Shown: positions 23,701 to 34,103, counted from the stretch's first letter. The stretch is 64,000 nt of DNA from Ancylostoma caninum (GCA_037903475.1 JBAJFG010000549.1:2356001-2420000), one strand, 5' to 3'. A program made the numbers and translations. Notes: generated by a model from the sequence alone, not told the origin.

Positions 23701-26663
23701 AGGAACGAAACACTTATCGCCAATCAACACGTCGGATCCTCTGCACAAGTAGTAGGTTACTAAAATAAACATATTTCATTGAATAACCCATTTGAAATAG
23801 TTGGGCAAAATGGCGTTGATTCCAAGCACCGTTTTTTGAAGGGTAGAGTGGTTTTCATAGCCACAAGCGCAGCAAAAAAATGAAAATATCGAATTTGAGG
23901 CTGATTTTTAGAAGAGCTCTGGCTTTCTTTCATTCCAAGTTGCATGAAAACCTCTACTTATAGAATTCCACTCATGAGTGCCGGAAAAAAGGCTGTCATC
24001 GATACTTGCCCCCTTCACCATATCATAATTATTGACACATCTTGAATAAAACAATATTAGTACCACTTCTTATGAAGGAGAATTCTCCTGTAGTTAGTGG
24101 CAATTGTTAATCACATGGGCACTAAATGTTATTTCAACTATTGACCCCAACTTTTGGAATCTCACAAGGAAAGTGCAGCTTTCGCTAGTGTTGCATGATG
24201 ATATAGAGAAAAGGCCGCAAAGGGATTAGCACTGAATCAAGACGACCATGACCATACTACTGTCTCAAATCGTATGCATACGGCAGCGTTGTCCACATCT
24301 GCCCGCTAATTGGCCGCCGGCAGCGTGACGAACTCTGACAGCTCGGTCACTTATAATGAACGTGATAGTTCAACTTACTTATTTCGCAGATGGTTTGAGA
24401 ACCCTTTCTTCTAGCCGACAGAAGTGTGAAAGGCTGTTGGCTATCGCAGAAGTTATAAGCCGAGGTTTCGTCGTCGGTTCGAATTTGGTATGTTAACACG
24501 CACTTGTTCTTATCCACCTAAAATACCTGGTGGATCATCAGCCGAAAAGAAGTTTTCAGCACAAATAAACCTAATGGAACAGACCTCACACTACATGCAA
24601 AAAAGGATCACAAAGTTTAATAAATTAAGAGAACACTATTGCAAAATCCCTATGCGTCCTGACCATATTTTACGTTATGGTGTGGATATTTAGAAGCGGG
24701 ATTCTCAAGTCACTTCATTAGGGGAGAAACACTCGAAACTGTTGCGTCATTACCAGCATAGCATGCTACATCACTTTCTATTTATTTTACATGCAAAACA
24801 CAGACCTTCCGTAACGTCTGTGGATAGAGGATGAAGATGTTGTTAACTGCCCCACCCACCTTCCCAGTGGCCAAAGAGTGCTAAACAAGATAACCAATGT
24901 GAATCCGATGATGAATGCATGTGTTTTACTATGACCAATTTTGCGTGAATAACAGATGGTCATGGAATGCCCCAAAAACAGGAGACAAAGCCATAGAAAG
25001 AGAAACCCTCTTGGAGATTGAGCAGGGTTTGAAATTCTGTGTGAATGTGTCCTGGACGCGTTATGCTCAACCACCTTCCACATTTCCTTGTATTGAAGGA
25101 GCCAAGTCTCGCCCTTTCAAACGCATTCAAATCAATTCTAATTTTTCAAATAATTTTGTGTTTAGTTTTTTCTTTAGATTTCCATTTTTATCTACAATCC
25201 TGTCATCTCTAATAGATGTGCGCGAGATTCGCAGTTCGAACAGCGTATTGTGTTGAGTAGAAACCCTAGCAGCATCTCTTCCCAGTTATTACCCTCCTCC
25301 CTTGAATTGCTGACATCCTTCAACAATTGCTGCTAGAGGAACGAAAGCTCGGGCTGTGCTTTTTCGTTCTTGCTGCTCACTTTTCGAAAATATTATTTTG
25401 CCTTTCATCATAAACTCACTTCATCAAGCTTTCCTGTTCCGAAGTTGGGCGGATTATTACAGAACCTCCGGAAGGTAGCGTCTAAACGGAAGTGATTAGA
25501 GTTTCGTTTAAAATAACAGCTAATCAAATTACTACAATAAATTAAGAACTTGTTTTACTGTTTCAAACAAGGAGTTAGGGCTAAACGGCAATAGCAGAAG
25601 TCCCAGTTTTTGACTGATGTGATGCAAAGTTGGGAACCAGCACGTCGGATAGGTATGGAATCTCTCGGAACATAAAGCTACCTCTGTTGGATATTATCAT
25701 TTTCTTTGTGCATGTAACCAAAAGCTTCTCCATAGGATTTGTTTTCGGTATCAGCAGGGAGAAAATGAACTGATTACATCTAAACTAACTCCGAACGTGG
25801 GTTGGATATTGGCTTTGGACACGTCCTCATAGGGGTGCTGGGATACCTATGGGAAACGTTCTTTCATTCTGTCTTAAATTTATAGGGCTATAGATGCTGT
25901 ACGTAGCAATGAAGCAGAATTCAGTCAAAATGTGAACAAGTTGCTTCTTTCATTTCTTGCCCTATTGCTGACGAGGAAGGAAACGCCGGTACATAAAAAT
26001 GGTACATCGTACATAGAAAAATACTCAGAAAGGGATGCATCATAGGTGAGGATGGAGTGCGTGAGCTCTCGTTAGTGCTAAAGACATCACCCGTCGTGAC
26101 AATATGTTGCGTGATGGACTTTTGCGAACCGATTAGTAGGGGGATGAGGGGAAATCCGGGTATCAAGAATAATGATGTGCGCTAGCACGGAGTAAGAGAG
26201 AAAGGAAAACTTCAGCAGAGCGAGTTAAGCGAGCTTCAACGGGAGCCTAGAAGCCTGGAGTTTGCCAGACGATTGATGAAGAATCAACCCATTCCATTTT
26301 AGGCGTCAATCCGCCTCTTTTGCATAGCGAGGACTGCTATACATTCCCATATTTGTTTGGGTGTGCCATAAAGTTTCAAATTGAAGTGGTAATTATTCAA
26401 TGGAATAAATATATGAACCAAATACTATAAGCAATATCATCGCTTAGATTTTCCTCAGCGTTTTCCTCGCACGTGCGAACTTTGGATGCAGTCTTAGCGA
26501 TGTGCTGACAATAAGCAAGCATTGTCTTACATGATTTTTGATTTTGAGATGAAGGCTAGCAAATAAAACGTCAGGCATGCTGAGACTGTAAAGAACACTT
26601 ACCGCCGGTTCCAGAAACCATTGTAGAGTAGAATGCTAAGACGAGGAGTATAATGCATTCCAT
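8773..26663 (-). CDS. A1: secreted multi-exon protein, paralogue of B1
   Basis: Ten exons were found by splice signals and alignment to B1: 26663-26603, 25481-25420, 24517-24379, 23759-23604, 17962-17882, 17548-17375, 16349-16180, 16093-16019, 12709-12572, 8911-8773. They total 1195 nt (398 codons), and all phases join. Exon 1 gives a hydrophobic signal peptide (MECIILLVLAFYSTMVSGTG). The mature part has scattered cysteines (RFCNNPPNFGTG, YNFCDSQQPFTLL, SCGRDYRF) and a last segment WQDTMPDRTC..FAVCTYG. A C-type-lectin-like fold is possible but not shown. Exon 10 ends at a GC donor, and the 3' end is not identified. A TTTAG directly precedes the ATG, suggesting trans-splicing. Introns are swollen by transposons, intron 4 to 5.6 kb. 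Likely an extracellular protein; ligand unknown. Confidence 0.8.
9150..10250. repeat. GC-rich diverged minisatellite, unit about 55-65 bp
   Basis: Repeated variants of GCGGACCCGTATCCTGGCGT and of CTCCACACCATTGGGCCACA alternate through the block, with a period near 60 bp and substantial divergence between units. Long overlapping open frames on both strands follow from the repeat structure and are not considered genes. It lies in intron 9 of A1. Confidence 0.8.
10251..11059. other. Intron 9 spacer, no gene recognised
   Basis: This is GC-moderate sequence with no clear element ends. The part from 10540 to 10860 has the look of old transposon-derived DNA but matches nothing I can name. Confidence 0.3.
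11060..11615 (+). pseudogene. Penelope-like element remnant (GIY-YIG end), copy 1
   Basis: Frame-shifted fragments are in the right order for the C-terminus of a Penelope-like retroelement: VRLVFHPPFTLKHVL, a cysteine pair (KDKCSEAGCQ), then GTVYLIKCDSCG where intact copies carry the YIGETGR endonuclease motif. These are followed by RPLRKLLDEHRRAL, HRTLRHTYEHAPTFTVMALH and QTLGRKVMEDMEIKQHNPEI. At least two frameshifts and several stops make it non-functional. It is in intron 9 of A1, in the opposite orientation. Confidence 0.65.
11616..12571. other. Intron 9 sequence of A1, nothing else recognised
   Basis: This is AT-rich sequence immediately downstream of exon 9. Minus-strand open frames here lack a counterpart in B1 and look like chance frames. 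Confidence 0.35.
12985..13300 (+). mobile_element. tRNA-derived SINE, family 1, degenerate head
   Basis: From CACGATCGATGG through CCACTTTATCC-like sequence, this copy matches 33535-33825 over its whole length. The polymerase III B box is nearly intact (GGTTTCATCCCGCCCG against GGTTCGATCCCGCCCG in the other copy), and the A box is decayed. It lies in intron 8 of A1. Confidence 0.65.
13861..14085 (+). pseudogene. C-terminal fragment resembling a medium-chain reductase
   Basis: An open frame of 74 codons contains NFIHSCKKGEFKTPVSVVEK and GVDEFERVYSSMMGGNRYGK before QVLSK. A pattern like FExxxxxMxxGNxxGKxVxK is found at the end of prostaglandin reductase/quinone oxidoreductase-type NAD(P)H-dependent enzymes. 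The Rossmann-fold part that should precede it is not seen upstream. It lies inside intron 8 of A1 on the opposite strand, so it may be a captured or retroposed gene end. The family call is tentative. Confidence 0.3.
14331..14813. mobile_element. Foldback MITE, about 480 bp
   Basis: The two halves are inverted copies: GGAAAATTTTCGA near 14353 pairs with TCGAAAATTTTCC near 14779, and CGGACGGCCCCGCATGCC near 14528 pairs with GGCATGCGGGGCCGTCCG near 14605. A spacer of about 60 bases separates them. No protein is encoded. In A1 intron 8. Confidence 0.85.
15108..15522. mobile_element. Foldback element with AT-rich centre
   Basis: The left arm around 15118-15165 (AATAATTTTGTTACTTCAAT, GGAAACAATTTAAA) is matched in reverse complement by 15450-15500 (TTTAAATTGTTTCC, ATTGAAGTAACAAAATTATT). 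The intervening 250 bases include GAATATTCG-like and AAAATGAA-rich low-complexity sequence. In A1 intron 8. Confidence 0.75.
16369..16441. repeat. 22-bp perfect hairpin next to the A1 exon 7 acceptor
   Basis: Positions 16369-16390 and 16420-16441 are exact reverse complements with a 29-base loop. The stem ends 20 bases upstream of exon 7 (which starts at 16349 on the minus strand), where the branch site and pyrimidine tract would be expected. It is absent from B1 intron 6. Confidence 0.8.
17631..17792. mobile_element. Foldback MITE, CCGCGGCCTC family, short copy
   Basis: GCGGCCCTTCCGCGGCCTC near the left end pairs with GAGGCCGCGGCAGGGCC near the right. It is related in its right half to 43360-43610 and 51935-52195 (shared GCGCGGCGyCyTTCyCGrGG and GCCACCGCCAT). 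It lies in A1 intron 5, directly beside exon 5. Confidence 0.65.
18364..18430. repeat. 30-bp stem hairpin with 7-base loop
   Basis: 18364-18393 and 18401-18430 are reverse complements at 29 of 30 positions, with loop CAAATGT. The size and geometry resemble a small-RNA precursor, but a miniature inverted-repeat insertion is equally possible. In A1 intron 4. No expression evidence can be had from sequence. Confidence 0.75.
18436..20105. other. A1 intron 4, mostly unassigned; possible SINE piece
   Basis: Around 18840-18910 the plus strand has a polymerase III B-box-like GGTTCGAATCGC preceded by GTAGAATGGATAAG, so a decayed tRNA-derived element may sit there. The rest, including the open frames near 19600-19940, matches nothing I recognise. 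Confidence 0.3.
20106..21366. mobile_element. Tc1/mariner-like element, 1261 bp, TA target site
   Basis: The ends are a perfect 26-bp inverted repeat beginning CAGGGGTATCAAAAAGTTTC, flanked on each side by TA (20104-20105 and 21367-21368). The length is typical of mariner elements. I could not find the conserved transposase signatures in the open frames inside, so it is probably non-autonomous or heavily decayed, though its ends are intact. In A1 intron 4. Confidence 0.8.
21795..22330 (+). pseudogene. Decayed RTE reverse transcriptase C-terminus
   Basis: The frame contains NYSKARALELLYISNAFILP, AMCYATKTCSDNETIAKAMR and TIHRKLGRCLLKMSRCQQW. These align with the 7303-8568 element (LCYATETWTDNRNISLAMRT, THRALERCLLETNRWKQW). 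Frameshifts and stops follow. It lies in A1 intron 4 and is clearly older than the 7.3 kb copy. Confidence 0.75.
22331..22995. other. A1 intron 4, no feature recognised
   Basis: No element ends or coding similarity are seen. A 71-codon open frame at 22387-22602 has no recognised family. Confidence 0.35.
22996..23155. mobile_element. Short imperfect foldback
   Basis: CAAAGTGGCACTCTTCGTTT near the left end pairs imperfectly with the reverse complement of AAAGATGCCACTTCG near the right. An inner stem is formed by TGGTCAAAAAGCGGTTTTTGACCA. In A1 intron 4. Confidence 0.65.
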
Positions 26664-26670
26664 CTAAACG
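26664..26670 (-). promoter_or_regulatory. Acceptor-like TTTAG abutting the A1 start codon
   Basis: On the minus strand the ATG is directly preceded by CGTTTAG. B1 has the same arrangement (TTTTTAG then ATG). In nematodes this is the usual form of a spliced-leader acceptor that leaves almost no 5' untranslated region. It could also be a cis acceptor of an upstream noncoding exon. Confidence 0.5.
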
Positions 26671-26929
26671 AGCTACATTCGGATCAGCGATTTTTTCATA
26701 GAAAGTGTACCTCTCAATTTTTTGGCGGGCTTTCTGAACTATTCCGACTTGTAGATACACTAGATTTCCTTCTGCAACAAATGAGTGGTAATCTGGAGAA
26801 TATGTGTTCGGAGCAGTTCCGGATAGAGCGGAGCAGCTTGAGCTTGACAGCAGAATCGTTTGTAACAGTGACCGTGTTGGTATGCAGAAGAAACGATGAG
26901 TTAAAATTTTGGAAGTACTCTTATTGTGT

Positions 26930-27060
26930 TCTGTTCAATTGTTCTTGAAGGCAGCACCCACGGAAATTTTCGTATCCGAGAATTTGGTACTTTGAATTCT
27001 CAGCGGTGGTCGCAACTATTCTACGAAGGTTGAACCGCCATAGCTAGCAGTACTCTCAAG
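26930..27060. repeat. Repeat shared with B1 intron 4 (57590-57720)
   Basis: The two stretches align over about 110 bases (for example TTGAAGGCArCACCCAC-like, then GTCGCAACwATTCyACGAA-like). Here it lies upstream of A1 exon 1, but in B1 it lies between exons 4 and 5, so it is not a shared exon. The minus-strand frames are interrupted. Confidence 0.5.
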
Positions 27061-28069
27061 ATATATAGAGATAAACTGTGTTCCAGCGTTCTAACGGGAT
27101 GAGTTGCAGCATGAAATGAATGCGTGTTTCCACTTCCTCTCATGACAAGGCCGTGCAAATCGGCCATTCTTTGCAAATTTGCTAAACGGGTGGCAATGAG
27201 AGCCGTCATTTTTGCAGGATCTGACAAAATTGAATACTGTATTCGTTTTCACCATAGCGCTAAACCTAGGAATATAGAAAAATCTGTGGGTGCTGATTTT
27301 ATTCATGTTCAGCATACGCCTAATACTGATTCGCAGACGTCCTCAAGCTAACGATCAGTTTTCTTATAGAAGTCCAATAAAAAGCATGAATTCTATGGAA
27401 CAAATCATTGAAAAGACTTATGTACGGCTGGCTTCTGGAATACTCCAAGTGATGAGCACCCTGAGCACCCAGCTTGGTAAAGGGACTAGAGAGGTGGTCG
27501 CCTCAAACACAAACAAGAAAATATTAGGGTGTCAAACATAATAAGGCATCCCACGCCCATGTGCGGCCCTTCAAGAGACGACGGGTCACCCGACCTTCTG
27601 CTTGATCTCCTCCTTACTCTCCTTCATCATGGCACACTCGTCCCTAGCCTTATGATTTTGCAATCACCGTCACTGACCAATCGCAGAATATCGTGGTACA
27701 TGGACAACCCTACAGACATGTATTCACACCAATACACGTACAGATAGACTATGATCCTTGTTACAAGTCATAATTTTATGTCTTTTCGTATACCCTACAG
27801 AATCACATATTTCGACCTTGTTGAATAAAATTGTTCTCAGGAAAATTAGTGGGCAGAGTAAAGAGAATTCTTCATGATCATATTCCCCTTCAGTTTCTAC
27901 GACGCCCATTGAATTTTAAATTTCTAATGAATTTAACTTGTTAGTGAAATTTTTAGTTTGTTTGATTTGTTCGTTGTGGTATTGCATTTCATAAGTTCGT
28001 TCTGCTTTCCGAGAGGTCGAGCCCTAGACTGCGTCAAGATCTACTGTCAGAAATGTCTTGGATGCTTCC
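27061..28069. other. Intergenic, no feature recognised
   Basis: Short open frames on both strands overlap one another and lack splice-supported extension. No repeat partner was found within the window. Confidence 0.35.
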
Positions 28070-28240
28070 TTTAATGTACGTCACCCAGGTAAATGTTGTG
28101 CATACCTCGCACAGAAGAGCTCCGGGTTCCACGCTGCTGTGGATCCGTAGTGATATAAAGGCAACACAAATCAGCAAATTCTCATCAGGAAAAGGAAGTT
28201 GTGGTTTTTTGCGTGGTACATACGTGTTTTTGGTATGCTA
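28070..28240 (-). mobile_element. SINE family 2 fragment
   Basis: In reverse complement this segment matches the middle of the family-2 SINE at 31930-32040 (GGATCCAyAryAGCrTGrAA-like, then CCCGGAGCTCyTCyGTGCGAG). The tRNA-like head is absent. Confidence 0.65.
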
Positions 28241-28809
28241 GCTGCCTTTTATCATTGAGTGAAATCGAACTAAACTGAATAAACTATGAATGTTTGAGAG
28301 CCTACTTCTTTATCCATTCAGCCACCCATGCCTATTCTGTTTCTGTCGGCCAGTGCCTTCATTCCTACCACTACCCTATCACCAACCGACCCTCCCGATG
28401 GAGCTTACTGGAAGATTGGATTGGTGGACCGGGCCAGCCGGAAGAATGGATTGGTCGATTGGGCCGGCCGGCGATGATCCTCTGCCCAGGTTGTAGATTG
28501 CCACACCCCAAATTGGCTCCTGCACTCAGCCGGTTGTAGGTGGTAGAGCGGTTCGGCCGGTGATGGGTTGCTGCCCAGCCGGTAAACGATGATGGATCGG
28601 GAGCCGGCTGGTGATCAGCAGCAGCTTGGCCGGTCGCCACCTATTCACCGAGCTCTTACGTGCGAGGCACTGCACCACCGCAGGTGGAAATGCCATGGTT
28701 CTCACACTTCCTTTCCTTATTTGATGGGTGATCGCGGGCAACACTGCTCTGAACACTCGATTTGAAGCAGGGGCGCCTGTACCCACTCGATCTGAAGTAG
28801 TTCCGGCTC

Positions 28810-29095
28810 AGATATCCCCGAACTTCGCCAATTTAAAATGAACAGAAATGAACCGGCAATATAAGAGATAAGGATAGTGCAGGTAATGCGTACCGATTGT
28901 CATAGATCGCTGGCAAACGGAAGATGTGCCCAAAATGGACGTGTGATGTGAATGATAGCAAAATGGAAACTATGCCTATTCATCGATACGCCACATCGAT
29001 TATCATCTCTCTCACGTCTGAGGTTTCTTCATTCACTTTATCCATGTGGCTATCGCGACGATCGCGACGACAGCCGGCTGAAATGGCGATCGCCA
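28810..29095. repeat. Dispersed repeat R1, copy 1
   Basis: It aligns with 29225-29600 and 35440-35775, sharing CGCCArTTyAArATGAAyAGA, ATGAACCGGCrATATAAGAG, GATCGCTGgC and TTATCCATGTGGCGATCGC-like blocks. The right end is rich in GCGATCGCGACG. No inverted termini or coding frame were recognised. Confidence 0.75.
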
Positions 29096-29224
29096 CGATT
29101 GCTAGCGGTCTGGAGATACTCTCAGCTGAGACCCATCACCGACCTGATCTCTCTATCATTGCCTTCCGTGCTCAGACCCGGTGATTGCTCGGCCGATAAT
29201 GGTAGGGACGGACAGTCCGCACCA

Positions 29225-29600
29225 ATTGTTTGAGAGCATCCCCAGACTTCGCCAGTTGAAAATGGATAAAAATGAACCGGCGATATAAGAGATAGGGATC
29301 GTGGAAATGATACGTATCGATTGCACGTTACATCGTCATGGATCGCTGGCGAACGGAGCTCATCGTCCGTACTCTCGAAGATGTTCCTAAAATGAACTGA
29401 CGATGTGAGTGATAGCGATGGTGGAAACGATGCCTATCGATCACCACGCCACATTAGTTATCATCTGTCTCCGTCTGAAGTCTCCTCATTCACTTTATCC
29501 ATGTGGCGATCGCCTGCGGTCGAGGCGATAGCCGGCGGTCGTGGCGATCGCGACGACAGCCGCCTGTAGTGGCGATCGCCAAGATTGCTGGCGAAGACTG
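29225..29600. repeat. Dispersed repeat R1, copy 2
   Basis: A direct copy of 28810-29095, about 415 bases downstream of it, in the same orientation and slightly longer at the right end, with more GCGATCGC-type repeats. Confidence 0.75.
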
Positions 29601-29884
29601 AGGTTGCTCTGAGTGTACCCTTTGAATTAGTACCAGCAACATTCCTGGCAAACACAGTTTGGTCGAAATTTTCGTGCTAGGGTCTAACCTCAACAGTGAA
29701 TGCATAGGAACTGATGCGCGAGAGCAGAACAGAACACGTCCGGCAGTTCAGATTACTAGGCGGAGTGGAGCACAGTACGTACTAGCGTCGCCTGTTCCAT
29801 AGGAGTGGTTCTGGTTAAAACTTTTCGCGCGTGGTCGAACTGCACGAGTGCCCGAGTTTGCCAGCACGCTATTCTGTGCGGATT

Positions 29885-30205
29885 CTCAAAACCCCGAAAA
29901 CAACTTGTCGACAAGCATTTGGCGAGCAAGTATCTGATCGCATCTGAAACTTGCTTTTCCGAAAGCTTGTTGACAACTTTGTTTTGCACCTCCTTGTCGA
30001 CAACTTGTCCGCCCAGAAGCTTGCTGGCAACTTTGTTTTGCACTTTCTTGTCGACAACTTGTTCGCCCAAAAGCTTGTCGACAACTTGCTTTTCGGTGGC
30101 GTGATGACGTCAAACTTGTCGACAACGATTTGCTAGTTGAAAGATTGTTTGCAAGTTGGTTTTGGGCAAAGCTGGGCCCACAACTTGTTTTTGGGGTTCT
30201 GAGTT
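29885..30205. repeat. GTCGAC-rich dispersed repeat, copy 2
   Basis: Compact copy of the 285-930 repeat without its extra segment. The block AACTTGTCGACAAsTTGTTyG recurs about every 50 bases. Both strands are open over roughly 100 codons because of the repeat pattern, not because of a gene. Confidence 0.7.
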
Positions 30206-31739
30206 GTCTATAATTCAGGCAATTCCGGGGGCAAATCCCGTTCCAACCGCCGGCAAATCCCCGACGAAACGTTCGAACGAGGACCAATAGCGGGCAAACA
30301 GTGGGCGGAACCACAAATGTTGCGGGTCAAGCGCGCTGTCGGGGGAATCGGGGGCTGAACGCAGAGTCATTCGGGCTAAAGCACCATCGTCTCGGAGTTC
30401 GGCCAGGCCCCGGCACGAGCCTGTATTAGGGTCGTAGCCAAAACGAAGCCCCCTCTGAAAATAACAATAGATAGAAGGGAATGACCGCATCCAATGATAG
30501 CAATTCTACAGGAATTCTCCGTGATTGCAATTAAAGCAATTAGTAGCAATTAAAGGACGATAACCCATTTTGAAACCACAAAACAACTGCAATAACCAGT
30601 GTAAACCGACAAAACATAACTATAATTCTTTACCAAGAGCAACCAATGAATGGACCATTCCACACTGCGGCAGAAATTATACTGACGGAATCAGGAAACG
30701 ATAAGGTCGACATTGGTCGCCAAAAGCCGAACAGAACAACAAACTAATCGAGAATAAAGGAATAAAAACTCTGGAAAAAGTAGAGACCAAACTAATGACA
30801 GTAGCCTTCGTAGAAAAAAAAGGACCGAGGCTTTCAAAGGGGCTTTCAAATGATTCCAGTTCCCGCGCTGGGTCGATTGGGTCGGCGTTCTGCTTTGGAG
30901 CGCGGCTAAACGGCTTGCCAATGTTCCTTGGAGCGAGCGGAGAAGGACAAATACTCGGAAGATAGGAGATGATAAGTGATAGTATGTGAGGCGTATGAAA
31001 GCACATACCTCCAAGTATAGGGTACATGGTAGGGGTTGGTAACTTATGTGTTTGAATAGGGACATTATGCCCCCGACAGGCTCAGCTTGTAGCCCAGCCT
31101 GTCGAAAATAGGCTGGCCCCTTTACCGAGCATACAATTCCTGGATTCACATAAGTTTTGTGATCTGACATCATACATTTATCTTGAGTGCTATGACGCTT
31201 CTTCACCCCAAATCTGGTGTCAATCGGTTGAGTCTCGACTCAACGGGAGAGCCTTGCAACCACTCAGACTCAGAATGTGAGCGTATACTTTTCTAGTTCA
31301 CATGAGTTTAGATTGTCTCTCCCAAAATCTTCTAGTGTTCCCTTAGTTCTCATCTCACTGAAGATTCCAGCTCAATCCATGCAGATTCCGCGGCGCAGGA
31401 GTCATTTAAGTCCTCCGGATTATGGGAACCTGTACATGATCTGCTCCAATCGAACTTTTCAACATCGATCGCCGCAATTGCTCTGCTAAAGCTACGAGCA
31501 GTTCTTTTGCGAGCCTTTTTTCGTCTTTCATCGCCTTTATCAATGCATTTCTTTTCTTTGGACCAACGAACACCTCAAAGTTTTTCTGGGGCTCGGCCCC
31601 GAACCCGTACGAAGCTCCTTTTGCTTTACGACCCTTTTACGAAGCCCAGCTTGCCCACCGACAAGCTGCGCTGGGGCCTGAGTTCGGCCCGCTATGTGAA
31701 GAGTGTCGAGCATCGGCCCCCTTTGGTTGGCTGGTGATA
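30206..31739. other. Intergenic; possible decayed SINE family 2 end
   Basis: The first 60 bases, read in reverse complement (GAACGGGATTTGCCCCCGGAA-like), resemble the 3' end of the family-2 SINE. The remainder, including overlapping minus-strand frames at 30677-31206, shows no recognised family. Confidence 0.35.
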
Positions 31740-32265
31740 GTAGGGACGTGATAAAGGATGGAGGCAACACCGAGATGGAAGGGATCAGCAGTATGGATGG
31801 CCTAGTGGATAAAGCAGCGGACCGTATGTCATTCATAAAGTATGGTCAGGTTGGTTCGAATCCTCTCAGTAATAGAAGAAGGCTAGCACTACCAAACCAT
31901 GGATATGCCTTGCAAACAGACATCTTTTCGTATTTCTGATAAGAGTTTGCATATTTGCGTTGCTTTTATACTCCGATGGATCCATAATAGCTGCGAACCC
32001 GGAGCTCCTCCGTGCGAGACTCTGCCCAAGCAGTGACCAAGCAGCCAGAGGTTGTCATGATGCCGGCGTCCCGCTGACAGGTAATTGTGGAGAATGCCGT
32101 CTTGTGCGTTGGATTGGGAGCAGTAGCGCCTAGTGGTTTGTGGGCTCACGGCGGCCTGAACGCGACTACTTCGCGGGTGAAAACACCCAAACGCTCGTTC
32201 CGACCCTCGCCCCCGCTCGTTCCAAACGGGATTTACCTACGAAATTGTCTGAGAAGGAAGAAGCA
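31740..32265 (+). mobile_element. tRNA-derived SINE, family 2, copy 1
   Basis: The head carries polymerase III promoter-like boxes: TGGCCTAGTGG at about 31799 (A box) and GGTTCGAATCC at about 31853 (B box), with tRNA-like spacing. It is followed by a 400-base body and ends GAAATTGTCTGAGAAGG. The unit is repeated head to tail at 32275-32885. Confidence 0.75.
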
Positions 32266-32274
32266 CGGTCAGAA

Positions 32275-32885
32275 TGGTTGGTGATAGTAAGGGCGTGATA
32301 AAGGATGAGGGCAACACAGGTCTGGAAGAGATCATCAGCATGGATGGCCCAGTGGATAAAGCAGCGGACTCTCAGTCATTCATAAAGAATGGTCGGGTTA
32401 GTTCGAATCCTCTCAGTAATAGAAGAAGGCTAGCACTACGAGACAATGGATGGACTTTGCAAACAGCCGTCTTTTCGTATTTCTGATGTGGAATTGCGTA
32501 TTCATGTTGTTTTTATGCTCCGGTGGATCACCGTGGATCCACAATAGCGTCGAACCCGGCACTCATACGTCCGAGACTATGCGCGAGTTGTGACCGATCT
32601 CTCGGGGGTTGTCACAGTGCCGGCGTCCAATTGACAGGTAATTGTGGAGAATACTGCATTGGGCTCTGGATTAGGAGCGGTAGCGCCTTGTGGTTTGCGG
32701 GCTCATGGCGGCCTGAACGCGGACAGTACTCGGGCGGATAGGAATGCAAGCCCCGTTTTCAGCGGCTCTCCAGCGGCCAAAACGCGGCCACTTCTTGGGC
32801 CAAAACACCCAAGCGCTCGTTCCGACCCTCGCCCCCGCTCGTTCGGAACGGGATTCGCCCCCGAAATTGTCTGAGAAGATATGAG
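32275..32885 (+). mobile_element. tRNA-derived SINE, family 2, copy 2
   Basis: A head-to-tail copy of the preceding element: A box TGGCCCAGTGG, B box AGTTCGAATCC, the same body and the same end. An extra 80 bases near 32725-32810 distinguish it from copy 1. The tandem arrangement suggests insertion next to an existing copy or unequal exchange. Confidence 0.75.
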
Positions 32886-33450
32886 AATGTGTGGCATTTT
32901 CCCCATCATTTTCATTCATTTTTCTTTTGGCGGCGGTATCGACATGGAGCATGCCATGGGCCTTCCACATTCAAGATGGGTATGAGAAGGACGTGAGCGT
33001 CATTTGTGAACCAAACGAGCCCAGACTTTTACGACGTGTTCGAGAGTCAATTGTTGTCTTCGTTACTTCAGCCAGATTTTGGAAGAGATGTTTCGTAATG
33101 CAACAACTCTCTTTCTTTCAGTTAACCGAAGATTCAAGGTTGCACATTGGTCGTGAGGAACCATAGATCTGCACCTGCAGAAACAAAGAAGAACAGTACT
33201 TATAACCCACTAGAAGCTGCCAACGTAGAGCACTGGGAGTGGTGCGCGGTTGACTGAAAATGAACCTAACCTATTCCATTATCTCAGTGTTATTGTGAAG
33301 CGGCCTGATAGTCTTTGCTCGGTTCGCATTCGCGATATTTTCCTGGAGTTGGCTCCGGTCCAGCAGGTGAGGGCCTGCGTGGTATCTGCGCCTTTACTAT
33401 GAAGGCTTCAGCGCTACTATCTCGCCGTTCTGGACCCAGTCTGTGACAAA

Positions 33451-34103
33451 TCTTCTACTACCGGGTGCCAGCACATTATATCCATAGCTGTGACACCCTT
33501 TCTTATCATTTCCTCTGCATATGTGCCGGTGTGGGCGCGTGTGGCGCAGTGGTAAGAGGCTCGCTGCGCACGCACACGATCGATGGTTCGATCCCGCCCG
33601 AGGCCAACCAAGCCTTCCATCCCTCCGGGGTCGGTAAATTGGTACCAGAGGAGTCTGGGAGGATGAAGCACTGACTTGGTACATCGGGTGCCCCCCGCAA
33701 GTCATTGTACAGGGCACATACGCATTCAACGCCTCTACGATGCTCAGATGAAGTCGAATGCGTGGCGCATCCCTCGTGACGGGATTGATTAACGCCGACC
33801 ACTTTATCCTTTATCTATGTGCCGGTGTAGCTTTCATCCATGTCATCGTCCATCTCGCTATTCCTCTTCCCTTGAACAAAACATATAGCATGTCAATTAA
33901 TAGAAAGGATGCTTGTCATGCTCATTTATGAAGGCGTATAATCACTTGTGTGGTCATGACACACTTCGCAACTTTGAACCCCGGTGGCCTGATTTTGGTG
34001 AGCCGAAGCCGAAATGTGAAGGAGATGGAGATGGGTTTACCAAAGGAGCGCCCGAAGCCCATCTTCTACTACCGGGTGCCAGCACATTATATCCATAGCT
34101 GTG
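33451..34103. repeat. 43-bp exact direct repeats flanking 567 bases
   Basis: 33451-33493 and 34061-34103 are identical (both begin ATCTTCTACTACCGGGTGCC). The block between contains the family-1 SINE. The length is too long for an ordinary target duplication, so this is more likely a local duplication or the remains of terminal repeats. Confidence 0.8.
33535..33825 (+). mobile_element. tRNA-derived SINE, family 1
   Basis: The head reads TGGCGCAGTGGTAAGAGGC (A box) and, 35-40 bases later, GGTTCGATCCCGCCCG (B box), a good tRNA gene imitation. The body matches the degenerate copy at 12985-13300 through to CACTTTATCC. It is not a functional tRNA: the anticodon arm region does not close and the acceptor stem is missing. 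Confidence 0.75.

Noticed and set aside
33540..33605. Possible tRNA gene (A box and B box present)
   Set aside because: The acceptor and anticodon stems do not form, and the sequence continues into a repeated SINE body also found at 12985-13300.
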